Of a stretch of DNA of 64,000 bases, positions 50,787 through 59,715 are shown piece by piece. A program made the translations under genes and the position numbers. The notes below the pieces were generated by a model. That model made no database searches, had not been told where the DNA came from, and worked only from the letters and a program-made list of their open reading frames with translations. The stretch is taken from positions 1 to 64,000 of the forward strand of contig JBBDMM010000016.1 in NCBI GenBank assembly GCA_040878325.1, in the 5' to 3' direction. How positions within the stretch are numbered: the first letter of the stretch is position 1; each line of letters begins with the position of its first letter. The stretch comes from Acidimicrobiia bacterium (GTDB lineage Bacteria > Actinomycetota > Acidimicrobiia > Spongiisociales > UBA11373).

Positions 50787-52022
50787 ACTATTGCCCACAG
50801 CGGCTTGGCGGCGGCCGACGGCGGCAGCGCAGATCGCGATCAGCGCGCCGGTCTCGCCGGCGACAAAAGCCACCGAAACCCGCAGCCCCGGGTCTCCAAT
50901 CGACGGGATCAACGCAGCGATCGCGACGGCGAAGCCGAGGACCCAGGCGACGGCGAGAAGCATCGTCCGCCCCCGGGCGACCAGCACCTGACCGGCGAAC
51001 AGCGAGGCGGCGGCGATGATCATCCCGGCGGCGGCGAGGGCCGCCACTTCCCAGGCGGGCTCGAATTCGGGGCCGAACAGAGCCCTCACCACGGCCGGTC
51101 CGAGGAGTCCGCCGCCAACGGCTGCGATCGGCGCCAGGGCGAGTCCGGCGAGTCCGAAACGCAGCGCCCACTTTCTCAGGTCATCGTCGCGGCCGACCCG
51201 CGCCAGCCCGGTGAGCGGAGGGAGCAACCGGGCCAGCATGTTCTGGGTCATCACGATCGGTGCTCGGAACAGTTGGAAGGTCACAAAGACGACGCTCATC
51301 ACCCCGGGCTCGTCGGTGAGAATGCCGACCGCCATCGGGGCGAGCAGCAGCAGGACCTGCGAGGCCGCGCTGGCCAGCACGAATCCGGTGAGGAAGCGGC
51401 CGCCGGCTTCGGGGTCGCGCACCCGATCCTTGGGACGTCCGCTGCGGAACGGGCGCCACAGGACGACGATGAAGGGCGCCAACGCCAACGCCCAGCCCAC
51501 ACTCAAACCGGTCGAAGCGATCCTGAGGAAGACCAACGCCAGCACTACCCGGAAAGCCGCTACCACTCCGCTGACGAGGCCATACGCGCGGAACCGCCGC
51601 ATGCCGGCCAGGTGCCCCCGGCCCAAGGCAAGGAGGGCGTTGCCGGCGACCGTCACCAGCCCGATCAGGGCGTAGGTCGCCTCGCCGTCGAAGAACTGAT
51701 CGCGAGCGAAGTAGGTGAATGCCGTCGCCCCCGTGGCCCCGGCGAAAATGACCCAGGCGACCGCGGCGCCACCCCCGCGTCGGTCGAGCGTGACCCGCCG
51801 AATCTCGAACTGCTCGATGGGCAGGAGCAGCACCGTGAAGACGAGAAAGTGGACCGTCAGCAGCGCGGTGATCGGGTCGAAGTCGGCGGCGCCCAGCGCC
51901 CGTCCCCCCACCACCTGGAACACGTACGCGCCGAGCGAGGCCACGATCGTGCCCGCGAGGATGTACGGGGTTCCGTCGGTGGCGTATCGCTTTAGATCGC
52001 TGCGAACCGAGTCCGGGATCAT
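50784..52022 (-). CDS. Polysaccharide flippase-like membrane protein
   Basis: About 12 to 14 hydrophobic helices across 412 aa, with a charged N-terminus (DSVRSDLKRYATDG) and a loop pattern (FQLFRAPIVMTQNMLARLLPPL) of the MOP/Wzx-type flippases. It would move lipid-linked sugars across the membrane, matching the transferase and LCP genes. Its 3' end overlaps the -10 box of the epimerase gene. Confidence 0.82.
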   Translation of the reverse strand: MIPDSVRSDLKRYATDGTPYILAGTIVASLGAYVFQVVGGRALGAADFDPITALLTVHFLVFTVLLLPIEQFEIRRVTLDRRGGGAAVAWVIFAGATGATAFTYFARDQFFDGEATYALIGLVTVAGNALLALGRGHLAGMRRFRAYGLVSGVVAAFRVVLALVFLRIASTGLSVGWALALAPFIVVLWRPFRSGRPKDRVRDPEAGGRFLTGFVLASAASQVLLLLAPMAVGILTDEPGVMSVVFVTFQLFRAPIVMTQNMLARLLPPLTGLARVGRDDDLRKWALRFGLAGLALAPIAAVGGGLLGPAVVRALFGPEFEPAWEVAALAAAGMIIAAASLFAGQVLVARGRTMLLAVAWVLGFAVAIAALIPSIGDPGLRVSVAFVAGETGALIAICAAAVGRRQAAVGNS

Positions 52023-52056
52023 TCGGCGCCCGACTGTACAGCCGGACCGACGGATC

Positions 52057-54567
52057 TCAGGCCGACGCCAACTCCCGACACTCGATGGCCCGGCGCACGT
52101 CGTCGTCGGCCTCGATCAGCAGGCGCCGCAGCATCGGGCGGATCTCGCCGCCGTCGAAGACCCCGGTTACCCGCGCCCTGATCGTCTCCTCGACCACATG
52201 ACGGGGGAACAGCGATTGGAAGTAGGCCTTGGCGGCTTCGGCTTCGCGCTCTTCGAACACCCCGGTCAGCCCCTCGAAGAATGGGGCGAGGAAGGGCTCG
52301 AGCAGATCGGCCTGGCTGCGCTGCCAGAAGCCTCCGGCGGCAGCGATCGCGACTCGCAGCGAGGGATAGCCATCGGCGTGGAGGCGTTCCCAGGCCTCCT
52401 TCTTGGCCATCGGGTCGGGGCGGGCCACCGCCGCAGTCGTCATGGCACGGTCGCCGCGGTCCGACTTGTCGCGCTCGCGCTCCGTAGCCAGCCGCTCGTC
52501 CGCCCCGTCGATACCGAGCGCGGCCCAGCGGATTGCCACGCTCCACCGCATGTCCTGGTCCACGGTCAGCCCCGACGGGGGGTCGTCCACCAGGGCGGCG
52601 GCCTTCTTGGCGTCCGCCGGCGACAAGGCCAGGCCGATGAGAGCTCGCGCCCAGAGAACCCGGTGGTCGCCGGGAGGAGCCTTGCTGATAGCGGCGAGTG
52701 CGCCGTCGACGAACCGGGTCGCCTCGGCGTCGATCCGGTCCTCGGGGATGTACCTGGTAACGGTCGCCCCCACCGTGGCCGTGACCATGTGGATGATCGG
52801 GAGCGACTGTTCGCTGAGTAGATGCCGGGCCACCAGGTCGAGGTAGGTCGTCGACTTGAGGGTTCGATCGCGCACCATCTCCCACAACGCCTCCCACACC
52901 AGCTGGCGGAGCAGCGGGTCGCCGAGGCCACCGAGGTTCTCGTGGGCATAGGCGATGGAGGCCTCGTCGAGAGCCACTTTGGCGTACCCATGGTCGCCGT
53001 GATTGGGGAACACGAAGGCGGGAGCGGGCAAACCCTCGGCCCCGGCCACCGGAGCGGATAGGTCGTCGATCACACCCGGCACCACCGACAACTTCCCGGA
53101 TGGGTCGATGAGGGCCACCTCGACGTGGTGGGATCGCAGAACCGGATGGTCTTCGAGAGCGGTTTGGCGGAGCTCCAGGTCGGTCACCTTGCCTTCGGCC
53201 GTCTTGTAGGAGGCGGCGAGCGTGTTCAGCGAGGCAGTGCGCAGCCATCGGGCCGACCAGGAGACGAGGTCGGTGCCGCTTCCCTCCTGGAGAGCGGCCA
53301 GGAAGTCGGCGAGGTTCGCATTTCCGAACCGGTGGCGCCGGAAGTAGGTTCGAAGGCCGTCGCGAAACGCATCCTCTCCGATCGCGTGCACCAACTGCTT
53401 GAGCACCGAAGCACCCTTGCCGTAGGAGATGCCGTCGAAGTTCAGGAACACCTCGTCGGTCGAGGGAACCTCGTCGGCGATCGGATGGGTGGTGGGCTGC
53501 TGATCCTCCCGGTACGCCCAGAGCTTCATCCGGAAGTTGAAGTCCTGCCAGATCCCCGGCCAATCGCCCATGGCGGACAGGGCAAGATATCCGGCATACG
53601 AGGCGAACGACTCGTTCAACCACAGGTCGTTCCACCACTTCATCGTCACCAGGTCGCCGAACCACATGTGGGCGAGCTCGTGAGTGAAGTACTCGGCCCG
53701 ACGCAACAGTTGATCCTCGGTCGGGGGATCACGGAAGATGACCGTGTCGGTGTAGGTGACGTTGGCGACGTTCTCCATCCCGCCCCAGTTGAACTCCGGC
53801 ACGAACACCTGGTCGTACTTCCCGAATGGATACGGCTCCGAGAAGAGCTCCCCGAAGTAATCGATGCTCCGCTTGGTCAGCTCGAACAGCGGACCCGAGT
53901 CGAGATGCGGCATCAGCGACTCGCGGGCATAGAGGCCGAGGGGGATGCCGTTGTGCTCGTCGTGGACCGAGGCGTAAGCCCCGGCGACCACCGAGAGCAG
54001 GTAGGTGGAGAACGGCACGGTGGTGTCGAACACCCGGCGCGACCGCCCGTCGGCGGTGTCCTCACGCGAGACCTCCCCGCCGGCGGTGACCACCGCCCAT
54101 GCGCCCGGCGCGTCGACGGTCAACGAGTAGGTCGCCTTGAGGTCGGGCTGGTCGAAACACGGCATGAGGCGATGGGCCGAATAGGGCTCGAACTGGGTGT
54201 AGAGGTACTCCGACCCATCCTCCGGGTCGACGAACTGGTGGAAGCCTTCGCCGGTGTGGTCGTACGCCCGCTCATAGGCCACCCGAACCTCGTTCGTCTC
54301 CTTGAGGGCCGCAGCGGGCAGGTCGATGCGAAAGCCGTCCCAGTTGGGCTCGACCGCGGCGCCGTTGATCTCGAACCGCTGGATCGTTCCCCCCAGCCAC
54401 TCGAGGAAGGTGTCACCACCCCGGTGCTTGAACGAAATCGTGACATCCCCCCGGAAGGTCTTGGCGCCCGCCTCGAGGTCGAGGTCGAGCACGTAGGCGA
54501 CATCCGAGACCCGCTCGGATCGCGTCACCGCCTCGTCGAGAGTCAGACGATCCCGCTGTTCGGTCAT
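52057..54567 (-). CDS. pepN: M1-family aminopeptidase N
   Basis: The metallopeptidase core has the exopeptidase motif GGMEN (GAMEN-type), zinc site HELAHMW with the downstream Glu in WLNESFA, and the Tyr near YGKGASVLKQL. The C-terminal helical ERAP1-like domain is complete. 836 aa from the ATG at 54567, which has GGGAG 6-7 nt upstream. It removes N-terminal amino acids from peptides in the cytoplasm. A longer frame to 54960 runs into repeats. Confidence 0.95.
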   Translation of the reverse strand: MTEQRDRLTLDEAVTRSERVSDVAYVLDLDLEAGAKTFRGDVTISFKHRGGDTFLEWLGGTIQRFEINGAAVEPNWDGFRIDLPAAALKETNEVRVAYERAYDHTGEGFHQFVDPEDGSEYLYTQFEPYSAHRLMPCFDQPDLKATYSLTVDAPGAWAVVTAGGEVSREDTADGRSRRVFDTTVPFSTYLLSVVAGAYASVHDEHNGIPLGLYARESLMPHLDSGPLFELTKRSIDYFGELFSEPYPFGKYDQVFVPEFNWGGMENVANVTYTDTVIFRDPPTEDQLLRRAEYFTHELAHMWFGDLVTMKWWNDLWLNESFASYAGYLALSAMGDWPGIWQDFNFRMKLWAYREDQQPTTHPIADEVPSTDEVFLNFDGISYGKGASVLKQLVHAIGEDAFRDGLRTYFRRHRFGNANLADFLAALQEGSGTDLVSWSARWLRTASLNTLAASYKTAEGKVTDLELRQTALEDHPVLRSHHVEVALIDPSGKLSVVPGVIDDLSAPVAGAEGLPAPAFVFPNHGDHGYAKVALDEASIAYAHENLGGLGDPLLRQLVWEALWEMVRDRTLKSTTYLDLVARHLLSEQSLPIIHMVTATVGATVTRYIPEDRIDAEATRFVDGALAAISKAPPGDHRVLWARALIGLALSPADAKKAAALVDDPPSGLTVDQDMRWSVAIRWAALGIDGADERLATERERDKSDRGDRAMTTAAVARPDPMAKKEAWERLHADGYPSLRVAIAAAGGFWQRSQADLLEPFLAPFFEGLTGVFEEREAEAAKAYFQSLFPRHVVEETIRARVTGVFDGGEIRPMLRRLLIEADDDVRRAIECRELASA

Positions 54568-54618
54568 TCTCGATCTCCCTTCCGAACAGTTTCTAGTCGA
54601 TTTGGAGAGGTCAACCGC

Positions 54619-54732
54619 TGCCCGCCTCCCGCCACCCGCTTCCCGCAAGAAAGACTTGGTGACGTCGACCTCGGGCGGTGTCTTGCCGGGGGCGGAAGGC
54701 GGAAGGCGGAAGGCGGAAGGCGGAAGGCCGAG
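54619..54732. repeat. Composite repeat with five GGCGGAAGG units
   Basis: CCCGCCTCCCGCC-type units at 54619-54650, then GGCGGAAGG repeated about five times at 54690-54730, adjoining the stop of the next gene. Confidence 0.7.
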
Positions 54733-54740
54733 AGCCTTCC

Positions 54741-55721
54741 TCACACCGTCTCGAACGAATCGCGCAGGATCCACTCGACGGTCTCGGGGAGGCCCTCTTC
54801 GAGGGTGCGGGGATCGAATCCGAGCTCGGCGCGGGCCTTGGCGTCGGTGCCGAGGTAGGTGACCCCAGCGGCCACCCGCAGCCGCTCCACGGTGGAGCGC
54901 AATGATCGCAGCACCGCCGCCAGACCACCCAGCACGACCGCCGGTGGGTGGACCGCCCACCGGGGCAACGGCAGCGGCGGATGGGCCTTTCCCGCCAACT
55001 CTCCCGCCGCCGAGAGTACCGCGCGCACGCTGTGGGGCTGTCCCCCAACGATGTACGTCTCACCGATGCGGCCGAACTCCATGGCGAGGACGTGGGCCTG
55101 GGCAACGTCTTCGACATGTGCCCAGCAGTAGGCCGTGGTGTCTGACACGAGTCGAACCCGGCCTCGCAGGTACCTGGCGAGGAGACCGGCCATCCCGCTG
55201 GCGTCGCCCGCCCCATAAGTAGCCCCTGGCATGACGATGACCCCCGGAAGGCCGGAGGCCATCATCGGGGCGGCCACTTCATAGTGAGCCCGCCACCGAA
55301 GCGCGTCGTACCGGGTGAGATGCTTGCCGGTGAACCGGTATGACTCGTCGGGCAGCTCGCCGTGGGTATTCGAGAACACCGACAGCGTGCTGGTATGAAC
55401 CACCCGGGGCACTCTCAGCTCCTTGACCAGTTCGAGCACGTTGCGGGTGCCCTGGACATGGACGGCCTCGGCCAGGCGACGATCGCCGATGGCGACCCGG
55501 TGCCCGGCCACGTGGAAGACGCCGTCGACGCTACGAACCGCCGGCCGCAAGACTTCCTTGTCGACCACCGACCCGAGGAAAGGCCGTACCCCGGCCGCCA
55601 CCATCTCGACGCCCTCCTCCCGGGTGCGCACCAGCGCCGTCACTTGATGACCACCGGCGAGGAGATATCCAGCGATGTACGCGCCGAGGAATCCGGAGGC
55701 ATCCGTTACCAGGTAGTGCAT
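54741..55721 (-). CDS. NAD-dependent epimerase/dehydratase-family (extended SDR) protein
   Basis: YLVTDASGFLGAYIAGYLL is the cofactor loop, although the first Gly of TGxxGxxG is Asp. HTSTLSVF and RYDALRWRAHYE occupy the active-site region; the Tyr of YxxxK is Tyr in RYDALRWRA, with no clear Lys four residues on, so activity is uncertain. It resembles dihydroflavonol-reductase or sterol-dehydrogenase-like SDRs. 326 aa from the ATG at 55721, 6 nt after TACTCT. Confidence 0.75.
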   Translation of the reverse strand: MHYLVTDASGFLGAYIAGYLLAGGHQVTALVRTREEGVEMVAAGVRPFLGSVVDKEVLRPAVRSVDGVFHVAGHRVAIGDRRLAEAVHVQGTRNVLELVKELRVPRVVHTSTLSVFSNTHGELPDESYRFTGKHLTRYDALRWRAHYEVAAPMMASGLPGVIVMPGATYGAGDASGMAGLLARYLRGRVRLVSDTTAYCWAHVEDVAQAHVLAMEFGRIGETYIVGGQPHSVRAVLSAAGELAGKAHPPLPLPRWAVHPPAVVLGGLAAVLRSLRSTVERLRVAAGVTYLGTDAKARAELGFDPRTLEEGLPETVEWILRDSFETV

Positions 55722-55727
55722 GAGGGA

Positions 55728-55733
55728 AGAGTA
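55728..55733 (-). promoter_or_regulatory. -10 box of the extended-SDR gene
   Basis: TACTCT on the minus strand, 6 nt before the ATG at 55721. Confidence 0.5.
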
Positions 55734-55739
55734 GGAAAA

Positions 55740-55830
55740 GACGCAATGCGCGATGAGCAATGCGCGCCGCGCCGAGGGCGCGGCCGGGGGCAGGAAGCAG
55801 GAAGCAGGATCTTGCGGGAGGCGGGAGGCC
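55740..55830. repeat. Composite intergenic repeat
   Basis: GCAATGCGCGATGAGCAATGCGCG-type words, followed by GGAAGCAGGAAGCAGG and GGGAGGCGGGAGGCC units, between two genes of the same direction. The words recur near 11100, 12530 and 18302. Confidence 0.6.
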
Positions 55831-55832
55831 TG

Positions 55833-56474
55833 TTACAGCCCCAGCAGGTCGGGGGTCAAGAGGTCCACCACTTCCGCTCCTGAGGCTATCAGCGCGGCTC
55901 GATCCGACATTGGTCTGACCACGGCGATCGTGCGCATGCCGGCGGCGATCGAGGCCTCCGCCCCGGTGCCGCTGTCTTCTATCGCCACACACTCGGCAGG
56001 CTCCACGTCCAGCCTTCGGGCCGCGGCGAGGTAGCAATCCGGCGCCGGCTTTCCACGCGCCACGTCGTCGCCCGAGACCGAGACGGCGAAGCGCCCCCCG
56101 AGCCCGGCCGCGCGGAGGGTCAGATCGAGCCGACCGCGAGGGCTGGCCGACGCCACCGCGACTGGAAGTCCCGCCGCCTCGCACGCCTCCAGCGTGGCGA
56201 TCCCGTCGGGGAACACGCTCAGGGCGCGGTCGAACGACCTGTCGAGGGCGGACAACAGCATCGGCCACACATCCGGCTTGGGCGGCAACGGGGCGATCGC
56301 CGAGAGAAAGTCATGCGTCGGGTCGAACCCGAACCCGGTGCAGGCCTCGATCTCGGGAACGCCCGCCGGGTGGTCGAGCGTGGTGAGAACGTCGATCCAG
56401 GCAGCCACCGAATGCGGCTCGGAGTCCACGAGCACCCCGTCGCAGTCGAAGACGACCGCCGCCGGGCGGTTCAA
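55833..56474 (-). CDS. HAD-family phosphatase, beta-phosphoglucomutase-like
   Basis: VVFDCDGVLVDSEP is motif I (DxDxV), ASASPRG motif II, GKPAPDCYLAAA motif III and AIEDSGTGAEAS motif IV. 213 aa, subclass with a small helical cap. It probably dephosphorylates a sugar phosphate or similar metabolite. The TTG start overlaps the gatB stop by 4 bp, so it is the last gene of the gat operon. Confidence 0.88.
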   Translation of the reverse strand: MNRPAAVVFDCDGVLVDSEPHSVAAWIDVLTTLDHPAGVPEIEACTGFGFDPTHDFLSAIAPLPPKPDVWPMLLSALDRSFDRALSVFPDGIATLEACEAAGLPVAVASASPRGRLDLTLRAAGLGGRFAVSVSGDDVARGKPAPDCYLAAARRLDVEPAECVAIEDSGTGAEASIAAGMRTIAVVRPMSDRAALIASGAEVVDLLTPDLLGL

Positions 56475-57913
56475 AGCCCGACCCGCTCCCGAATCAGCCG
56501 GTCGACGAGGCGGGGATCGGCTTTGCCGCCGGTGGCCTTCATCACCTGGCCGACGAGGAAGCCGACGAGCCGCTCCTCTCCCTCCCGAATCCTGCCCACC
56601 TCGTCGGGGTGCGCGGCGAGAACGGAGTCGACCTCGGGCCCGAGCGCCGACTCGTCCGAGACCTGGAGCAAGTCGCGGGTCGTCGCAATCTCCCGAGGCG
56701 AACCTTCTCCCGCCAGCACCCCGATCAGGACCTCCTTCGCTGCAGTCGCCGAGAGATCGCCACCTCCGACCATCCCGATTAACTCGGCGAGGCTTGCCCC
56801 GTCGAGCGAGATGTCAGCCGGCGCGGCCCCGGTGCGATTCAGGTGAGCGGCGACTTCGCCGGTCAGCCAGTTGGCGGCTGCCCGCGGGTCGCCGCCGGCG
56901 GCAACCGTGGCGTCGAACAGGTTGGCGAGGTCGCCGGCGACGAGAGTCGCTGCCGCGGTGGGCTCGATCCCCAGCGTGACGTAGCGCGCCCTCCGCAGGG
57001 CCGGAAGCTCGGGTAGTCCGCTTCGAATGCGCTCGACGACATCCGGATTGGTCTGGAGCGGGACAAGATCAGGCTCGGGGAAGTAGCGATAGTCGCTCGA
57101 CTCCTCTTTGCTGCGCCCCGGCTGGGTACGGCCCGCCTCCTCGTCCCAATGGCGGGTCTCCTGGGCGATGGGCTCCCCGTCGTCGAGGAGCGCCGTCTGC
57201 CGATCGATCTCGAAGGCGAGGGCACGCTGCAGCGACCGCATCGAGTTCATGTTCTTGACCTCGACCTTCACCCCTAATGCCTCGTCACCCTCGGGCCTGA
57301 GCGAGACGTTCGCGTCGAATCGAAAACTTCCCTCCTCGAGCCGGGCGTCGGAGATGCCGAGGGCGAGCACGATCGCCCGCAACTCCTGGGCATAGGCGCG
57401 GGCCTCCTCAGGCGTTCTGATATCGGGCTCCGAAACGACCTCCATCAGCGGGATGCCCGACCGGTTGAAGTCGATGAGCGCCCCCTCGGCGTCGTGGATT
57501 CGGCCCCCACCGCCGAGGTGGGTGCTCTTGCCGGTGTCCTCCTCGAGGTGCACCCGGGTGATCCCGACTCGCCGCGCTCCCGACCCGGGGTCGACTTCGA
57601 GATGGCCGCCGACGCAGAGCGGGAGATCGAACTGGGAGATCTGATAGTTCTTGGGGAGGTCGGCGTAAAAGTAGTTCTTGCGGTGAAACACCGAGTGCTG
57701 GGTTATCTCGCAACCGAGGGCGATGCCCAGCGCCACCGTCCACTGGATGGCGCGCTCGTTGGGTACCGGAAGCGCTCCCGGCAGCCCGAGACAGACCGGG
57801 CAGACATTGGTGTTCGGCTCCCCGCCGAACCCGGCGGGGCATCCACAGAACATCTTTGAAGCGGTCGACAGCTCGACGTGGGTCTCGATGCCGATGACAG
57901 GTTCGTATCTCAC
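56471..57913 (-). CDS. gatB: Aspartyl/glutamyl-tRNA amidotransferase subunit B
   Basis: The tRNA-binding and kinase-like subunit: PVIGIETHVELST opens it, CPVCLGLPGALPVPN has one of the zinc-binding Cys sets, RKNYFYADLPKNYQISQF and YRYFPEPDLVP are standard, and the C-terminal YqeY-like tail is present. 480 aa. It phosphorylates Glu-tRNA-Gln or Asp-tRNA-Asn, which is then amidated with ammonia from GatA. GTGA overlap with gatA. Confidence 0.97.
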   Translation of the reverse strand: MRYEPVIGIETHVELSTASKMFCGCPAGFGGEPNTNVCPVCLGLPGALPVPNERAIQWTVALGIALGCEITQHSVFHRKNYFYADLPKNYQISQFDLPLCVGGHLEVDPGSGARRVGITRVHLEEDTGKSTHLGGGGRIHDAEGALIDFNRSGIPLMEVVSEPDIRTPEEARAYAQELRAIVLALGISDARLEEGSFRFDANVSLRPEGDEALGVKVEVKNMNSMRSLQRALAFEIDRQTALLDDGEPIAQETRHWDEEAGRTQPGRSKEESSDYRYFPEPDLVPLQTNPDVVERIRSGLPELPALRRARYVTLGIEPTAAATLVAGDLANLFDATVAAGGDPRAAANWLTGEVAAHLNRTGAAPADISLDGASLAELIGMVGGGDLSATAAKEVLIGVLAGEGSPREIATTRDLLQVSDESALGPEVDSVLAAHPDEVGRIREGEERLVGFLVGQVMKATGGKADPRLVDRLIRERVGL

Positions 57914-59388
57914 CGGGCCCCCTCCGAGGAAGCCAGCTCGGGGCGAATGTCGAAACCCGAAAGCCGTTCGACCTCCGCCGCCACCCGGAACATCACGGCT
58001 TCGCCGAGCGCGGGGGCCAGCACCTGGAACCCGACCGGCAAGCCATCCTCGTCCAGACCAACCGGCACCGAGACGGCGGGATCGCCGCTGAGGTTCGAGG
58101 GGATCGTGCAGATGTCGCTCAGATACATCGCCAGCGGGTCGTCGGCCCGCTCCCCCACCTCGAACGCAGTGGTGGGACTGGTCGGTGTCACCAGGACGTC
58201 CACCTCCGCGTAAGCCTTCTTGAAGTCCTCCATCACCAATGTGCGCACCTTCTGCGCCTGTCCGTAGAACGCGTCGTAGTAGCCCGCCGACAGGGCGTAG
58301 GTGCCGAGGAGGATGCGCCGGGTGACTTCCGGGCCGAAGCCGTCGCGGCGGGTCGCCGACATCATCGCCTCGACACTGTCACCGTCGACCCGCGGCCCGT
58401 AACGGACCCCATCGAACCGGGCGAGGTTGGCCGAGCATTCTGCCGGGGCGATCAGGTAGTAGGCGCTGAGGGCGAACTCGGTGGAAGGAAGCGAGACCTC
58501 CTTCACCGCCGCACCGGCGGCGTCAAGGCGATCGACAGTCGCCTGGAAGGCGGCGGCGACGCCCGGCTGGATGCCGTCGCCCGACAACTCCCGCACGATC
58601 CCGATCCGAAGCCCCTTGACCCCCTTGTCGAGGTCCACCCGCGGATCGGGGTAGCTCCCCCGGAACGAGGTGGCGTCGGCGGGGTCATGTCCAGCCACCG
58701 CCTCGAAGAGGGTGACCGTGTCGGCGACGGTTCTGCCGATGGGGCCGATCTGATCCAGCGAGGAGGCGAACGCGATCAGTCCGTAACGGCTGACGAGCCC
58801 GTAGGTGGGCTTCATCCCCACGACACCGCACAGCGAGGCAGGCTGGCGGATCGACCCGCCGGTGTCGGAACCGAACGCTCCGAAGGCGGAGCCCACCGCC
58901 ACAGCCGCCGCAGAGCCCCCGCTGCTGCCCCCGGGGACCCGATCTGGGTTCCACGGGTTGCGGGTAGTGCCGTAGGCCGAGTTCTCGGTGGACGACCCCA
59001 TGGCGAACTCGTCGAGGTTGGTCTTGCCGAGGATCACGGCGCCGCCCGTCTTGAGCCGCTCGACGACCGTGGCGTCGTATGGCGGGATGTAGCCGGCGAG
59101 GATTCGCGACGAGCAGGTGGTCTCGATCCCCCGGGTCACCATGTTGTCCTTGAGGGCGATCGGAATCCCGTGGAGCGGCCCGCGGTCCTCCCCACGGGAG
59201 AAGGCAGCGTCGGCCTCCACCGCGGCGGCGGTGGCGCCATCGGCATCGATGGTGAGATACGCATGGAGGATGGCCTCGGTCATCGAGACCCGACGGCGGA
59301 CGGCAGCGAGCAGATCGACCGCGGTGAGATCACCCGATCGGAGGCGCGCCCCGGCCTCGGCGATGGTGAGGTCGGCGAGGTCCATCAC
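57910..59388 (-). CDS. gatA: Aspartyl/glutamyl-tRNA amidotransferase subunit A
   Basis: Amidase signature enzyme with the Ser-cis-Ser-Lys triad: Lys in PIALKDNMV, Ser residues in GGSSGGSAAAVA and GSDTGGSIRQPASL. It hydrolyses glutamine and passes ammonia to GatB. 492 aa, standard. ATGA overlap with gatC. Confidence 0.97.
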   Translation of the reverse strand: MMDLADLTIAEAGARLRSGDLTAVDLLAAVRRRVSMTEAILHAYLTIDADGATAAAVEADAAFSRGEDRGPLHGIPIALKDNMVTRGIETTCSSRILAGYIPPYDATVVERLKTGGAVILGKTNLDEFAMGSSTENSAYGTTRNPWNPDRVPGGSSGGSAAAVAVGSAFGAFGSDTGGSIRQPASLCGVVGMKPTYGLVSRYGLIAFASSLDQIGPIGRTVADTVTLFEAVAGHDPADATSFRGSYPDPRVDLDKGVKGLRIGIVRELSGDGIQPGVAAAFQATVDRLDAAGAAVKEVSLPSTEFALSAYYLIAPAECSANLARFDGVRYGPRVDGDSVEAMMSATRRDGFGPEVTRRILLGTYALSAGYYDAFYGQAQKVRTLVMEDFKKAYAEVDVLVTPTSPTTAFEVGERADDPLAMYLSDICTIPSNLSGDPAVSVPVGLDEDGLPVGFQVLAPALGEAVMFRVAAEVERLSGFDIRPELASSEGAR

Positions 59389-59672
59389 TCGTCCAGGAAT
59401 GGCGGAACGCGGAAGTAGGGGCCCTCACGATCGGGGGCCTGGGAGAGCACCTCCTCACGGTCGAGGGTGGGCTCCACCTCGTCGGAACGAAAGGCGTTGA
59501 CCATGGGGAGGGGGTGGGCGGTGGGAGCGACCCCGTCGGTGGGAAGCGCCTGCACCCGGGCGGCGTGTTCGAGAATCACCTGGAGCTGCTGCTCATAGTG
59601 GACGAGTTCCTCGGGCGTCAGCCCGATGCGGGCCAGACGCGCCACCTTGGCGATGTCGATCTCGATGGGCAT
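59385..59672 (-). CDS. gatC: Aspartyl/glutamyl-tRNA amidotransferase subunit C
   Basis: The 95-aa small subunit bridges GatA and GatB: KVARLARIGLTPEELVHYEQQLQVIL at the N-terminus, and LPTDGVAPTAHPLPMVNAFRSDEV. It is the first gene of the gatCAB-HAD operon with its own -10 box. Confidence 0.95.
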   Translation of the reverse strand: MPIEIDIAKVARLARIGLTPEELVHYEQQLQVILEHAARVQALPTDGVAPTAHPLPMVNAFRSDEVEPTLDREEVLSQAPDREGPYFRVPPFLDE

Positions 59673-59678
59673 GGGGCG

Positions 59679-59684
59679 ATGGTA
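59679..59684 (-). promoter_or_regulatory. -10 box of the gatCAB operon
   Basis: TACCAT on the minus strand, 6 nt before the ATG at 59672. Confidence 0.5.
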
Positions 59685-59715
59685 CCGGCGGGCCTACTGC
59701 CCGCAGCCCGGGCGA

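Noticed and set aside
48993-51995. A 1000-codon open frame on the + strand
   Set aside because: It is antisense to the GlcNAc-1-P transferase, epimerase and flippase genes and has the Arg/Gly/His-rich composition typical of mirror frames in G+C-rich DNA.
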